In this document: piece by piece, positions 12,040 to 23,100 of the stretch
Position numbering within the stretch: the first letter of the stretch is position 1
How the letters are laid out: each line of letters starts with the position of its first letter
Made by a program: the position numbers and the translations under genes
The notes under the pieces: model-generated
What the model was told of the DNA's origin: nothing
The model's database searches: none
Seen by the model: the letters and a program-made list of their open reading frames with translations, nothing else
NCBI RefSeq assembly: GCF_040581485.1
Contig: NC_090130.1
Location: forward strand, 12,231,426 to 12,295,425
From: Linepithema humile
Lineage: Eukaryota; Arthropoda; Insecta; Hymenoptera; Formicidae
DNA length: 64,000 bases
Direction: 5' to 3'

Positions 12040-12047
12040 GAGGCACG
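12040..12047. repeat. 8-bp target-site duplication of P element (right)
   Basis: GAGGCACG repeats the octamer at 7964-7971 and abuts the right terminus TGTTCTAAG. Confidence 0.92.
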
Positions 12048-12178
12048 CAACAAGCGAGAATCGCTTATGTCACGCGTCCGTGTGCGCTCGGCCGATCGGT
12101 GTGTAGAAGCGAGCATCTGTCTCGCTTCCACCGAAGCTTCTAAACACGAGCCGACAACAGCGTACGATAAATGCTAAA

Positions 12179-12643
12179 AAGCAAGCGTTTCAAAGGTGGG
12201 TGGGCCGAGTAGCTAGAATATTAGAGATTCCGTCCGAGACCTGCTTCTTGCTACATTTTTTTCGCATTAGTTTCTAATAGTTCTAACTATTACTAATAAA
12301 TAATGTCATAATTTTTTGACTAAAAAATATTCTTTTATATTTATTAAAAATATTTGCATATGTAATAGTAACTGTAAACATATTGATTAGCTATTGTTAA
12401 TAGAAAAATAATTAAACAATTTTGCAACAAAATACTAGTTTAACATATGCGAATATCATAAATAAATATATTTTATAGCTAAAAAAACTTTCATAATTTT
12501 TTTCATTGTACTTGTTTGTATATATTTCTTTGATTTTGAACTGTTATAAACAAATGCGAAAAAAAGTTGCAAAGAGCACGTTTCGGACACGGAATCTCTA
12601 ATATTGTACCTATTCGGCCCACTTACCTTAGAAACGCTTGCTT
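12179..12643. mobile_element. MITE with about 100-bp inverted ends
   Basis: Both ends read AAGCAAGCGTTT inward. They share further blocks (GTGGGCCGA, AATATTAGAGATTCCGT, TTTTTTTCGCATT) for about 100 bp each, flanking an AT-rich centre. It has no coding capacity. Target duplications are not obvious, so the parent family is open. Confidence 0.7.
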
Positions 12644-13041
12644 CTTCCCTAACAGCACATGTAGATTCTGAGAATATTCGGAGAACATCGCAAAAGTATA
12701 TTGCGTACGTTCTCAGAATATTTGATATACGTACTATGACTTACTGAGTATGTACTAAGCATGTTCTAATGTCCGTCTATTTTACTTCGTAGTATATACT
12801 GACAAGATCTTATGATATATACCAAGGATATCTATAGTACGTCAACAGTATATTTTCAGCATGTTACTTGTATATCATGCATATATATTGATTAGGTTAG
12901 GTTTATTAAATTAGGATTAGGTTTATTTAATTTGTACTCTATATTTTATAAATCGATATTTATTAAGATTTGTATTATATATATATACATATAGTTTCTA
13001 ATGTATTTATATATATATATATAAATTAAGATCAATAATAA

Positions 13042-13087
<46 letters not shown>

Positions 13088-13109
13088 ATGTAAATATACA
13101 TAAGACAAC

Positions 13110-13142
<33 letters not shown>

Positions 13143-13350
13143 CAATGAGATACATATAAATGAGAAATATACAAACATTTGACAAATCTAGAAGTATACA
13201 GTTTTTATAATCTTATATCTACTATCACATTAATAAACATTTGGAACATCAGAACATTAAACATAAACATTTGAAATGTTTAGAACGTTAAACATAAAAT
13301 ATATAGAAGTATATATACAGGTATAAACTGAGCAATCCTGTATATATAAG
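12644..13350. other. Non-coding interval with TA and GT microsatellites
   Basis: A TA run lies at about 13041-13085 and a GT run at 13110-13130. Upstream, related phrases around GAGAATATT and GTATATTG recur between 12660 and 12890, but I could not define a repeat unit. No gene is seen. Confidence 0.5.
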
Positions 13351-13600
13351 CAGAGTGTTTGATGATTCCTAAAAGACCTCTCGTGTGCAGGTAGACAGTT
13401 AAAATAATTATGAAGAAATTAATAAAGAAAGATCGACCAATTCACGCGAGTATAAATGTGCGACGAAAATAAGAGGCAGTACGCCAATCTTTTTATTACG
13501 AAACTGCGCGAGGATGCAACAAGAATGCTGCGACCCGACGTTCTTTGCGTCGCATTTCATATAGCTTTCGCGAAAAATTTGCGCGGTCAACGTATAAATA
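13351..13600. repeat. Diverged solo end of the 4871 mariner-like element
   Basis: CAGAGTGTTTGATGATTCC, CCTCTCGTGTGCAGGTAGA and GATCGACCAATTCACGCGAG match, with mismatches, phrases spaced the same way at 4871-5010. This is a terminal fragment of the same family without coding sequence. Confidence 0.6.
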
Positions 13601-13620
13601 ACCTTAGAAACGTAACCTTA

Positions 13621-13800
13621 TAATCGTAACATTACTGTGTACTTTCTTTTTACATCGTTAAATAAAAGAAACTATAGTAATTATTTGTAAAATATACAAG
13701 TATCTATCTTTCAATTATAAGAAATCATTTTATTAATATAAAATGATTATATTTAATTTATTTCACTTACACATAATTATCTTACAAATTTGCAGCTGCG
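13621..13800. repeat. 180-bp direct repeat, left copy
   Basis: These 180 bases are identical, as far as I can read, to 32691-32870 on the far side of the Polinton. In the right copy the last 15 bases are the 3' end of a predicted coding exon (minus strand), followed by its donor site and intron start. The left copy therefore carries a displaced donor region downstream of the terminal exon of the same gene. Confidence 0.95.
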
Positions 13801-14189
13801 TAAGAAAACAAACAAAAATATATTTCTATATCCGTCGTATTGACGGTCTCTCTCAGATTTTAAACTTAATGGAATTACGCATAACAATTTAATGGCGTGC
13901 TCCTTTTTGTCGCTATGATTTATTCCTTACTCTTATTTGTCGACGTGTCCCTTTCGCGCTTAACTAGACTAAAAATAACCGTTAGAGTAAAATCATTCGA
14001 AAACAAAAAAAAAATAGTACGAGTTCTCAGTCGCTCAACCAACGTGAACGAGAAACGCGCGGAAACAAGTAACTGGGTCCCTGATCGCATGTCGCTAAAT
14101 TCTAGAAACGACACCCAGGCTTAACCACCAGGATTGGCCACTGCTACGTAGTTGCTATGACACAAGGATCTAATGCCGTCAGTTTCCAT

Positions 14190-17100
14190 TCATTCCTGAT
14201 CTGTTGCGTTTTGCTCCTTTTCCGCTCTCCCCATACGTTCTTTTGCATGGGCTAACCAAATTTTGATTGGAGCGGAAATCTCTTCATCGGTTGCATTTTG
14301 ATGCACTTTTCTTATTACGTCTGAAAAATGTAATATATTTTTAGAAATTGTTCATAAGTAGTATGTTGGCAGGTATGGGCCGTCACAACAAACCCCCACC
14401 ACCTACCCCGTCTAGGCCCCCCGCGGTGGGTCTGGCGCCAAAACATTCCCCCACTCCTCTCTGACGGGATGGGAAAAAAAGATGGCGGCTACGGGTAAAC
14501 AAGATGGCGAATGTTGACAAGATGGCGGAAATTTTTATTTTTCCGAATTGAGAAAATTCAAACGGGGTTCGAACCTGGATCGCTGGATTTCTAGTCCTGG
14601 TCCTAGTCTGCTGGGCTACCTATAGATCTAATGAAATAAGTCTAAGGGTCGTATTTATGGCAGGCGCGGGATGACGTAAACTTTTTATTTTTTTCCGAAT
14701 TGAGAAAATCCAAACCGGGTTTGAACCTGGATCGCTGGGTTTCTAGTCCTGGTCCTAGTCCGCATGGCTACCTATAGATCAAATGAAATAAGTCGTAGGG
14801 TTGTATTTATAGCTATGGGGCCTGGCAGGTATGGGACCTGGCAGGTATGGGGCATCAAAACAAACGACGTCACACAGTCGCCTCTAGTCCGTGAAGGGAA
14901 GGGACGTATTTATGGTGGAGCCGCGTCTACATGAGGTACCCCGGACTCTCTGGCAGGTATGGGACGTCAAAACAAACGACGTCACACAGTCGCCTCGCGA
15001 AGGGTCGTATTTATGGTGGGGCCGCGTCTACATGAGGTACCCCGTACTCTCTGGCAGGTATGGGGCGTCAAAACAAACGACGTCACACAGTCGCCTCGTG
15101 AAGGAGCGTATTTATGGTGGGGCCGCGTCTATATGAGGTACCCCGGACTCTCTGGCAGGTATGGGAAATGTAAACAAACATCGCCAAGGTGTCGAGCGGG
15201 GGATGATAGAACTACGACCTGTGAGCGGGCAAGTATGGGAGAACAAAAGAACGACGGAGTCAAACGGTGGATTCTGCTAGACCGATATTCGACGAGATGA
15301 CGGCTAAGGGGGTGCAAACGGTATAGAGCGTGCGCCGGTATAGCGAACAAAAGAACGCAGCGACGAATGATCGGACGACTTTTAGTCTGATATTCGGCAT
15401 GCTGGTTAAGGTGGCAGCGATATCTCGTGAACGGAATGAGCCACCCCGCGGATTGAGCGCGCTGTAAGGATTGTCGAGTGCAGGAACATGCGAAAAGAGG
15501 AAGGAAACAAACACGAGAAATGGAATACAAAATCGTTTATTTGGAATTTTTTCTTAAGAATACATAATTGAACTGACAAAATAAAGTTTATACATTTTAT
15601 GATTTTCAATAGAATCAAATTTAATTATAAATGATAAAAGTATACATTAATGTATGAATTACAATTTTCGTTGAAATCTAATTATATGTACAATTTGATC
15701 GAAGTAAAGAGCAATTAATTCTAAAAATACAATTTCAAATTGATCGTCGAGAAATGTTAAATCTTTTAGTTGCGTACGTACATTAGTTTGTATTTCGCGA
15801 CAATTAGATTTGAACGCGAGTTTTATAATATCGTTTTCGATATAACCCACGATAGGTAGTCTTATTTGTATTTCATTAATAAGATATTTAGCGCAATCAT
15901 TGGCACTAGTGGTGATTATATTCAGTCGATTCAAATTAGCGTTTACACATTCGAGTATATTTTCTAGTCCCAGAAAACTAGCTCTCTGCATTGCTATAGC
16001 GAGCGAATAAGTCCGGCGTTTCTTTGGAGCATGAATTTCTTCTTTAGTCGTGGTATTTTCCAAAGGTTGAACTTCTTGTCCGTTTTCTCGATATGTCAAT
16101 AACAAAGCTCTTGCTCCATAAGCAGTGGTGAAATTTATAATTATCTTGTTGATAATAATCGAGTTTGCCGTAATACTATTTCCATTTAAGTAATCCGACA
16201 TTTGCTTCATATTTTCTTGAAATTTTTGCCATTCCGCCATGTTGAAGCAAATACCGTCGGCTCCCTTGGATGAAAATTTAACGAAAGGTTGAAAATCAAA
16301 CTCGTCGCTGTTGATTGAAGTTTGCAGCCCAACATGAATTTTCTTCGTATAAGAAAAATTCAATCCATATGTTGTAGATAATAGCATGCAATTCTGCACA
16401 ATTTTTTCGGTGATGTCGCATCTTGCTTCGGAAGTGTCGCTGCACTTTGTCGGTTTTTCGGATTTCACAATTTCCCGGCGTTTATCCATGACACTGATTT
16501 TTATACGCAGACGCAAAACGAAAACACGAAAACTGAAACTTGTTCGCTGTTGATCTTGCAGGTTCGAATGCTAGGAGACGAATGAGAAAAATGTTACAAT
16601 TTTCCGCGTAATAGAAAATCGGAAAAACGGTGGGGGAAATTTGAACACATAAACTTTTAAGCACTATGATTGGTCGCAAAGGCGAAGTATTGACAAATAT
16701 TACTTTTCCGAATTCCCACGAAAATTCTACTAGATAAAAGAAAGTTTCGATTTTCATGTCACGACATGTTACGGAATAAATTTTCATGATTTTACAACGG
16801 AAAAATTTTTGCACTCTATTGTGGTTTTTACTACGTGATTGTTATATAGAGGATTATTCTTATTCAAACAACAGAATTTCCACCCGTTGCGTATTTCTTA
16901 ACAAGTAGTATTTCTTAACAAGTTAAGCGTCGTCGGAATTTTTACTACGTGTTCAATACTATAGGATTATTCTTATCCCGATTCGATTATTTGTTATTTT
17001 TATTTTTTCCGAGGCGCCTCGCTCTCCTATCTTGAAGTACCGTTCGTTGAATAATAGGATTATCGTGAAAAGCACGTGCGAAACGTTGTACGACGAAAGG

Positions 17101-20100
17101 ACCTGGACCGTTGTCCGGTTTCAAAGGAAGTGTAATAAAAATATTTGAAAACAAACAATGCTTTTTTCCCTAAATTTTCTCAAGGTGGGGAAAAACTGGT
17201 ATAAAACGGGAAGACGCTAAAAAATCGCGCAGTTTCACATTTTCTCGCGCATTCGGGATCATAGCGATCTGTATTTCCGTCTTCGTGTGATTTCACCGCG
17301 TATCGAAGCCACGTTGAATTAAAAATGTCTAGTTTGCGGGAAATTATCGAATCGTGTTTGCGATTGACGCGTAGTTTAAACGGGCTCTGCATCGATAATT
17401 ATTTATCGTCGTTATCCGACAACGACGATAATAATTATGTCGTATTCGCAAAGTTTGCGGGTGCGTGCCCTACCGCGGTGCTCGCGGTTTTATTCCGTTT
17501 GGGGCATTTCTCGATTTACCTCCAGCTTTTGATTATTGCCGGCGAAATAATCGAGATGAGACGTGTGTTTAACGACAACGAAGAAGAGGATGCGGGAGGC
17601 TATATCGCCGGCCTGCTGAATTACTATCGTGGTGCGGTAAAAAATGGTAAGTTTCTATTTTTTATTATGAATATTTAAAACAAAATTTAAAAAAATTAAA
17701 ATCATTATTTTTTAGGAACGCTACAATGTCACGAGCCGAAAAAAGTCATGGTGGTGGAGGGTGTGGTGCGTAGCGAGCGTCAAAATTATGTCGAAGAGCG
17801 AGCTACTCAACGCCGCGGGGTAAGACGACGACGAGACGATACCTCGCCTGAGGCTGGACCTTCGTGTAAGTAATAGACCTTCGTAAAAGTAATTTATATG
17901 AAATAACAGCATTGATTTAATATTAGGAAATTTTTCAAAAAATTTAATGTTTTAGCTCGCGCGCGAATTATTCTTACGCCGGAGCTTGTCGATCTTGTGA
18001 GCAACGAATCGACGAGTCAGTCGGCTCCTCGCGAAGTGAGCTCGTTCGATGAGGAGGAAATATTCAGTCCTTTGTACAGTAAGTGATAAAAAAAGTTATC
18101 TTAGCAGAAGCATAAAATAACTAAAAAATTTGAAAAATTAATAACGTAAATTTTTAGATAACGACCGTCAACAGAGTGTAATATTACCCGAGGCTGACGA
18201 CGAAGAGGAAGAGCAGGAGGAAGAGCAGGAGGAGGAGGAGGAAGAGGAAGAGCAGGAAGACGAAGAAGAAGAGCAGGAGGAGGAAGAGCAGGAAGAGGAA
18301 TTACAGGAGAGGAATTATGAAGGAGAGGATGAACAAAGCCACGACGGATGGGGAATGGGTGACAGAAGTAAGAAAGATTGCAAATTTTTACAGTTGCTTT
18401 TATGCTCGAATTTTATTTTTTAAACATTAAAATTAAACATTAAAATTTTCACAGGATACAGTCCCCCTGTGATTTCTTACTCTCCCGATTACAATTATCA
18501 AACGAGGGTGTAAAATAAAAAAGAAGAAAATCTAGAGGTGAGCTGATTTAACACTTTTTCGATTTTTATTGCAAATAAAATTCGAGCATGAAGATATAAA
18601 ATATAATATTTTATCAAATTTTTAATTAATTCGCTAATTTTTTAATTTTGACTTTTGCAGTTCAAACAGATGACGGTAGAGAAGAAGAAGAGTCGGAGGA
18701 AACTCGGTCGGGCGTGGAATCGACTGGCGAAACCGACGAAAGAGCGCCGCAGGAAGAGGAAAGAACGGAGGAGGAGGAAACGAGGCGTGCGGAGGATATC
18801 GATGCAGCATCGGCGGCGGAAAGGAATAATAATCAGGTCGGCGATAATTTTAATTATATAGAATTAGTATCGGAAAACACGCGTAGATTTAGAAATTTCG
18901 GGATAGAGGGTAGAGAAGCTAGATTCCGTATACTTCCGTTTCCCGAGGGAGGAGGGGAGGTTTACACGCGATTGGAAAACGCGTTTCGCGAAATTCACTC
19001 TTACGCGATATTTTCACGCGTACCGGGAGATTATGTTGGATTGTCTTTCGACTCTCCGGCTCTTTCTCACGGCCCCGCTGGAATATCGTTCCGTCCGGCG
19101 AACGATTTGACTCCCGAGAACATTTGGAATCTCGTGAGTTTATTAGCTCAAAGTTCAGGGGGGTTAAACGTAGCGCAAGAGTTTAATATTCGCGTTTTTC
19201 GTATTACCCCTCCCACGGGACGTGGATATAACGCTCTAGATATTGTTGGTAAACGTTCGATTTTAACAATAAACAACAACGATAATCTGTGTTTTCCTCG
19301 CGCGCTCGTGACGGCACAGATTTATAACGAGCGTGGAAATGTGCGTACGGGCGAGTTGCATGCGAGATGGAACGCGGTGAGAAAACGAAATTCGTCGTTG
19401 CAACGCGAACTCGCCGTCGAGTTGACGAAAAAAGTCGGTATCGCGATTCCGGAAGTCGGCTGCGGAATTAGGGAAATTGAACATTTCCAACAATATTTAG
19501 CCGCGGAAAATGTCGCGATAATAGTTTACAATTCCGACACTTTTGGTCGCGGGGGTAAACCGTTATTCGACGGAACAGCGGTGCTAGCCTCTCTACATCG
19601 AGAACCTATATCTCGATTAAATATTTTATTTGTCGCCGAATCGCGTCATTATAGCGTGATTTTAAATTTAAGAGCCGCTGCTGGAAGTAGAGGGTATTGC
19701 ATTCCGTGCAACGTAGCTTATCGCAGTGACGCGAAAGGGCATCGATGCTCTAATAAATGCCCGCGTTGTAACATGGTTCCAACTTGCGAGAGATTCGAAC
19801 ATGAGCGAATACGCTGCACGGAATGTAATCGCGAATTTTTTAATCGCGCGTGCCTCGAGCGTCATCGCGCGCAAAAATCGTACGACGGGCATTCGCTTCA
19901 AAGCGTTTGTAGCGTTATACGATTTTGCGGCGAGTGCGGTCGTGTAATCGAACGAAAGAAACAGCACGAATGCGGCGCGGCTTTCTGTTTCACGTGTCGT
20001 TCTCACCAACCGCTAAATCATTATTGCTGCATGATGCCGATCAATCGAGCTTCGAGTAGCATCGTGGGTCGCTCTTCGGAAGAGCATTTCGAAGATCAAA

Positions 20101-23100
20101 ATGAGGATGAACACGAGTCGAAAACAGAAAACCGCTCCGCATTCGTGTTTTACGATTTCGAAACACGACAGGATGAAACGCTTCGAGGTACCGCTAATGT
20201 AAAAATTCACGTGCCCACTCTCTGCGTCGCGCAGCAGATTTGCGAATCGTGCGCGGAAATAGAAGATATGTCGGTGCGGTGTCGTTGGTGCGGTATCCGC
20301 GAATTTACATTTCGTCACGATCCTGTTAAAGAATTTGTAAATTTCGCGACGCGTCCGACGACATATTTTAAAAAAATAATTTGTATTGCTCATAACGCAA
20401 AATCGTTCGACGCGCAATTTATCCTCCGATATTTAGTAGAAAGCGGTATTTCGACAGAACCTCGTGTAATTTTGAGCGGTACTAAAATCATAGTACTAAC
20501 GGTAGGAAATACGAAATTTATCGACAGTGTTAATTATATGCCGATGCGGTTATCCGAATTACCAAAGGCTTTCGGGCTGGCGAATACTTTGGATAAAGGC
20601 GTCTTTCCGCATTTATTTAACACGCTCGATAATCAATTCTATGTAGGACCGTTGCCGGGCGTCGAGTATTACTCTCCGGAAACTATGAATACGAAAGAAC
20701 GCGAACAGTTTTTAGCATGGCACGACGAGTTAACCCGGGCGAATTATATTTTTGATTTTCAACTCGAGATATCGCGCTATTGTCGCAACGACGTGGATAT
20801 TCTTAGACGAGCGTGCATGGCTTTTAGGAAAATTTTCCTGAGGCGCGGAAAAGTGTGCCCGTTCGAGGAATGTACAACAATCGCTTCCACGTGTATGAGG
20901 GTTTTTAGAAAAAACTTTCTGCGTGAAAGCGAGATTGGTATAATTCCACCGGGTGGGTACAGACACGCGAATACGCAATCGCGCAAAGCACTGCGTTGGC
21001 TGGTGTGGATGGAGCGAGAGCTCGGACATCCTATTATTCACGCAGGGCGTACCCGCGAATATCGCGTACTCGACGGCACACTCGTCGACGGATATTACGA
21101 ATCGTTAGAAAACGGCGTAACGCGACATCACGTGTTTCAATTTCACGGATGTTTTTGGCACGGTTGCCCGTCGTGCTTTAGAATCAACCGCGACAGTAAC
21201 CTCTCCGTAAACAGTGAACGTAGGGATACGATCGATTTGCGTTATGAGCATACAGTCGCAACGACATATCGTCTTAGAAAACGCGGATACACGGTGACGG
21301 AGAAATGGGAGTGCGATTTCGATCGTGCGATGGCTGTAAATAGCGTAATGCGGGAATATTTACAGCACCATCGAATGGTTGAAAACGAACCGCTCAATCC
21401 GCGCGATGCGTTTTACGGCGGCCGTACGGGGAATGTCGCGACTCGATATGAAATTACGGGTACAGAGAAGATACGATACATCGATGTATGTTCTCTGTAT
21501 CCGTATGTTTTAAAAACGGGTACTTTTCCGATCGGACATCCCACGGTGTATGTCGGGGAGGAATGTTCGGTGCTAATCGGAGAAGGCCCGAATTACAATT
21601 TCGACTCCGTCGAAGGCCTCGTACGTTGCAAAGTACTCGCACCGCGCGATCTCTTTCACCCCGTGTTACCGTATCGCGTACGCGGAAAATTGTTATTCGC
21701 GTTGTGCCGCAGTTGCTGCGAAACATTTTCACGCGAAGATTGTACACACAGGCCTTCCGAACGTGAATTTACGGGTACATGGGTATCGTGCGAATTGCGC
21801 AAAGCGCTTGAAAAAGGTTATTTCGTGTCGGAGGTTAGCGAGATTTGGCAGTACAACGCAACACGCTACGATCACGGTACGCGGCAGGGTGGGTTATTCG
21901 CCGAATATATTAATACATTTTTAAAATTAAAACAAGAAGCCAGCGGGTGGCCGAGTGAATGTACCGATGACGAGGCTAAAGAACGATATCTTCGCGATTA
22001 CGAGGAAACCGAAGGTATCGTTCTCGAAAGTAACAATATCGCGAAAAATTCGGGATTACGTTCGGTCGCGAAGTTGTGTTTAAATTCTTTTTGGGGGAAA
22101 TTCGGCCAACGACCCAACCTAACGAATACCGAAATCGTAAAAACTCAGCAACGATTAGCGAGTTTGCTCACAAGCCCCAAACATGAAATAACCGAAATAC
22201 TGCCGGTAAACGAAGATGCGATGTATGTTTCATGGCGACTGCGGGAAGAGGCCGACGTTCCCTCGCCTCTTACCAACGTCGTTTTAGCGGCGTACACGAC
22301 GGCACTAGCGCGATTAGTGTTGTATAAATATTTAGAACGCTTAGATCGACGCGTTTTATATTACGATACCGATTCTTGCATTTATGTAAGCAGCGATGAT
22401 CCTTCCGAATACGAGCCGCGTACGGGTAATTTTTTGGGCGATATGACGAACGAACTCGAAAGCTATGGGTCCGGTAGTTACATCGAGGCGTTTGTATCCG
22501 GTGGTCCGAAATTTTATGCTTACGTTGTTCGCACACCGGAAGGACTCACGCACGAAGTTTGCAAAGTAAAGGGTATAACCCTAAACTTTGCAAACTCATG
22601 CTTAGTCAATTTTAATAGTATAAGAGAATTAATATTGCAAAAAGAGCGAGAGGGACGAGAAGAGGAAAGTGAAGAAGAAGAAGAAGAAGAAGGAAAGTCG
22701 CATAGAACATCGATAAATCTACGTTTCAGAGCAATTCGGCGTACGGCTTTTCACGAGTTAATAACTCGCGACGAAGTGAAAGCTTGTACTCCCGTGCTAT
22801 TGAAACGTAGATTTATCAATAGTCGTTGTTCCGTTCCTTACGGTTACGCGATTCGATAATTTTTACAGAATTGTTCTTTCGCTGTCGACGGTTAGCGTGT
22901 GTTTTCCGACTTTATATAAATAGCTTTAAGTAGATTTATAAATTTTTGTAAAAGTATAAATAAAAAATTTTTTTTATTTAATTTAAGAAAATATTGCTAG
23001 TTTTAAAATGTAAAATGTATAATTGTATAAAAACCATGTAAAAACTATGAAAAATTTAAGAAATAAAAACGAATATTTTTATTTTTCTCAAATCATGTAC

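Larger units (their letters stand above)
14357..15664. repeat. Polinton left terminal inverted repeat (1,308 bp)
   Basis: The sequence is the reverse complement of 31173-32592, apart from scattered substitutions and one fewer copy of an internal tandem unit of about 105-115 bp. It contains two tRNA-Ser-like segments and three of the tandem units. Frames inside it are artefacts of the repeats. Confidence 0.96.

Noticed and set aside
12946..13185. 79-residue Tyr/Ile-rich frame
   Set aside because: It is the translation of TA and GT microsatellites.
14562..14772. Functional tRNA-Ser genes
   Set aside because: The anticodon arm and A/B boxes are present but the acceptor stem does not pair and the long variable arm is absent.
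14891..15530. Frames of 80-130 codons in both Polinton TIRs
   Set aside because: They are mirrored exactly in the two TIRs, consist of the tandem repeat units, and resemble no protein.
18655..18861. Basic 68-residue frame overlapping the polymerase start
   Set aside because: It is a shadow frame of the acidic polymerase N-terminus (Glu codons read as Lys/Arg).
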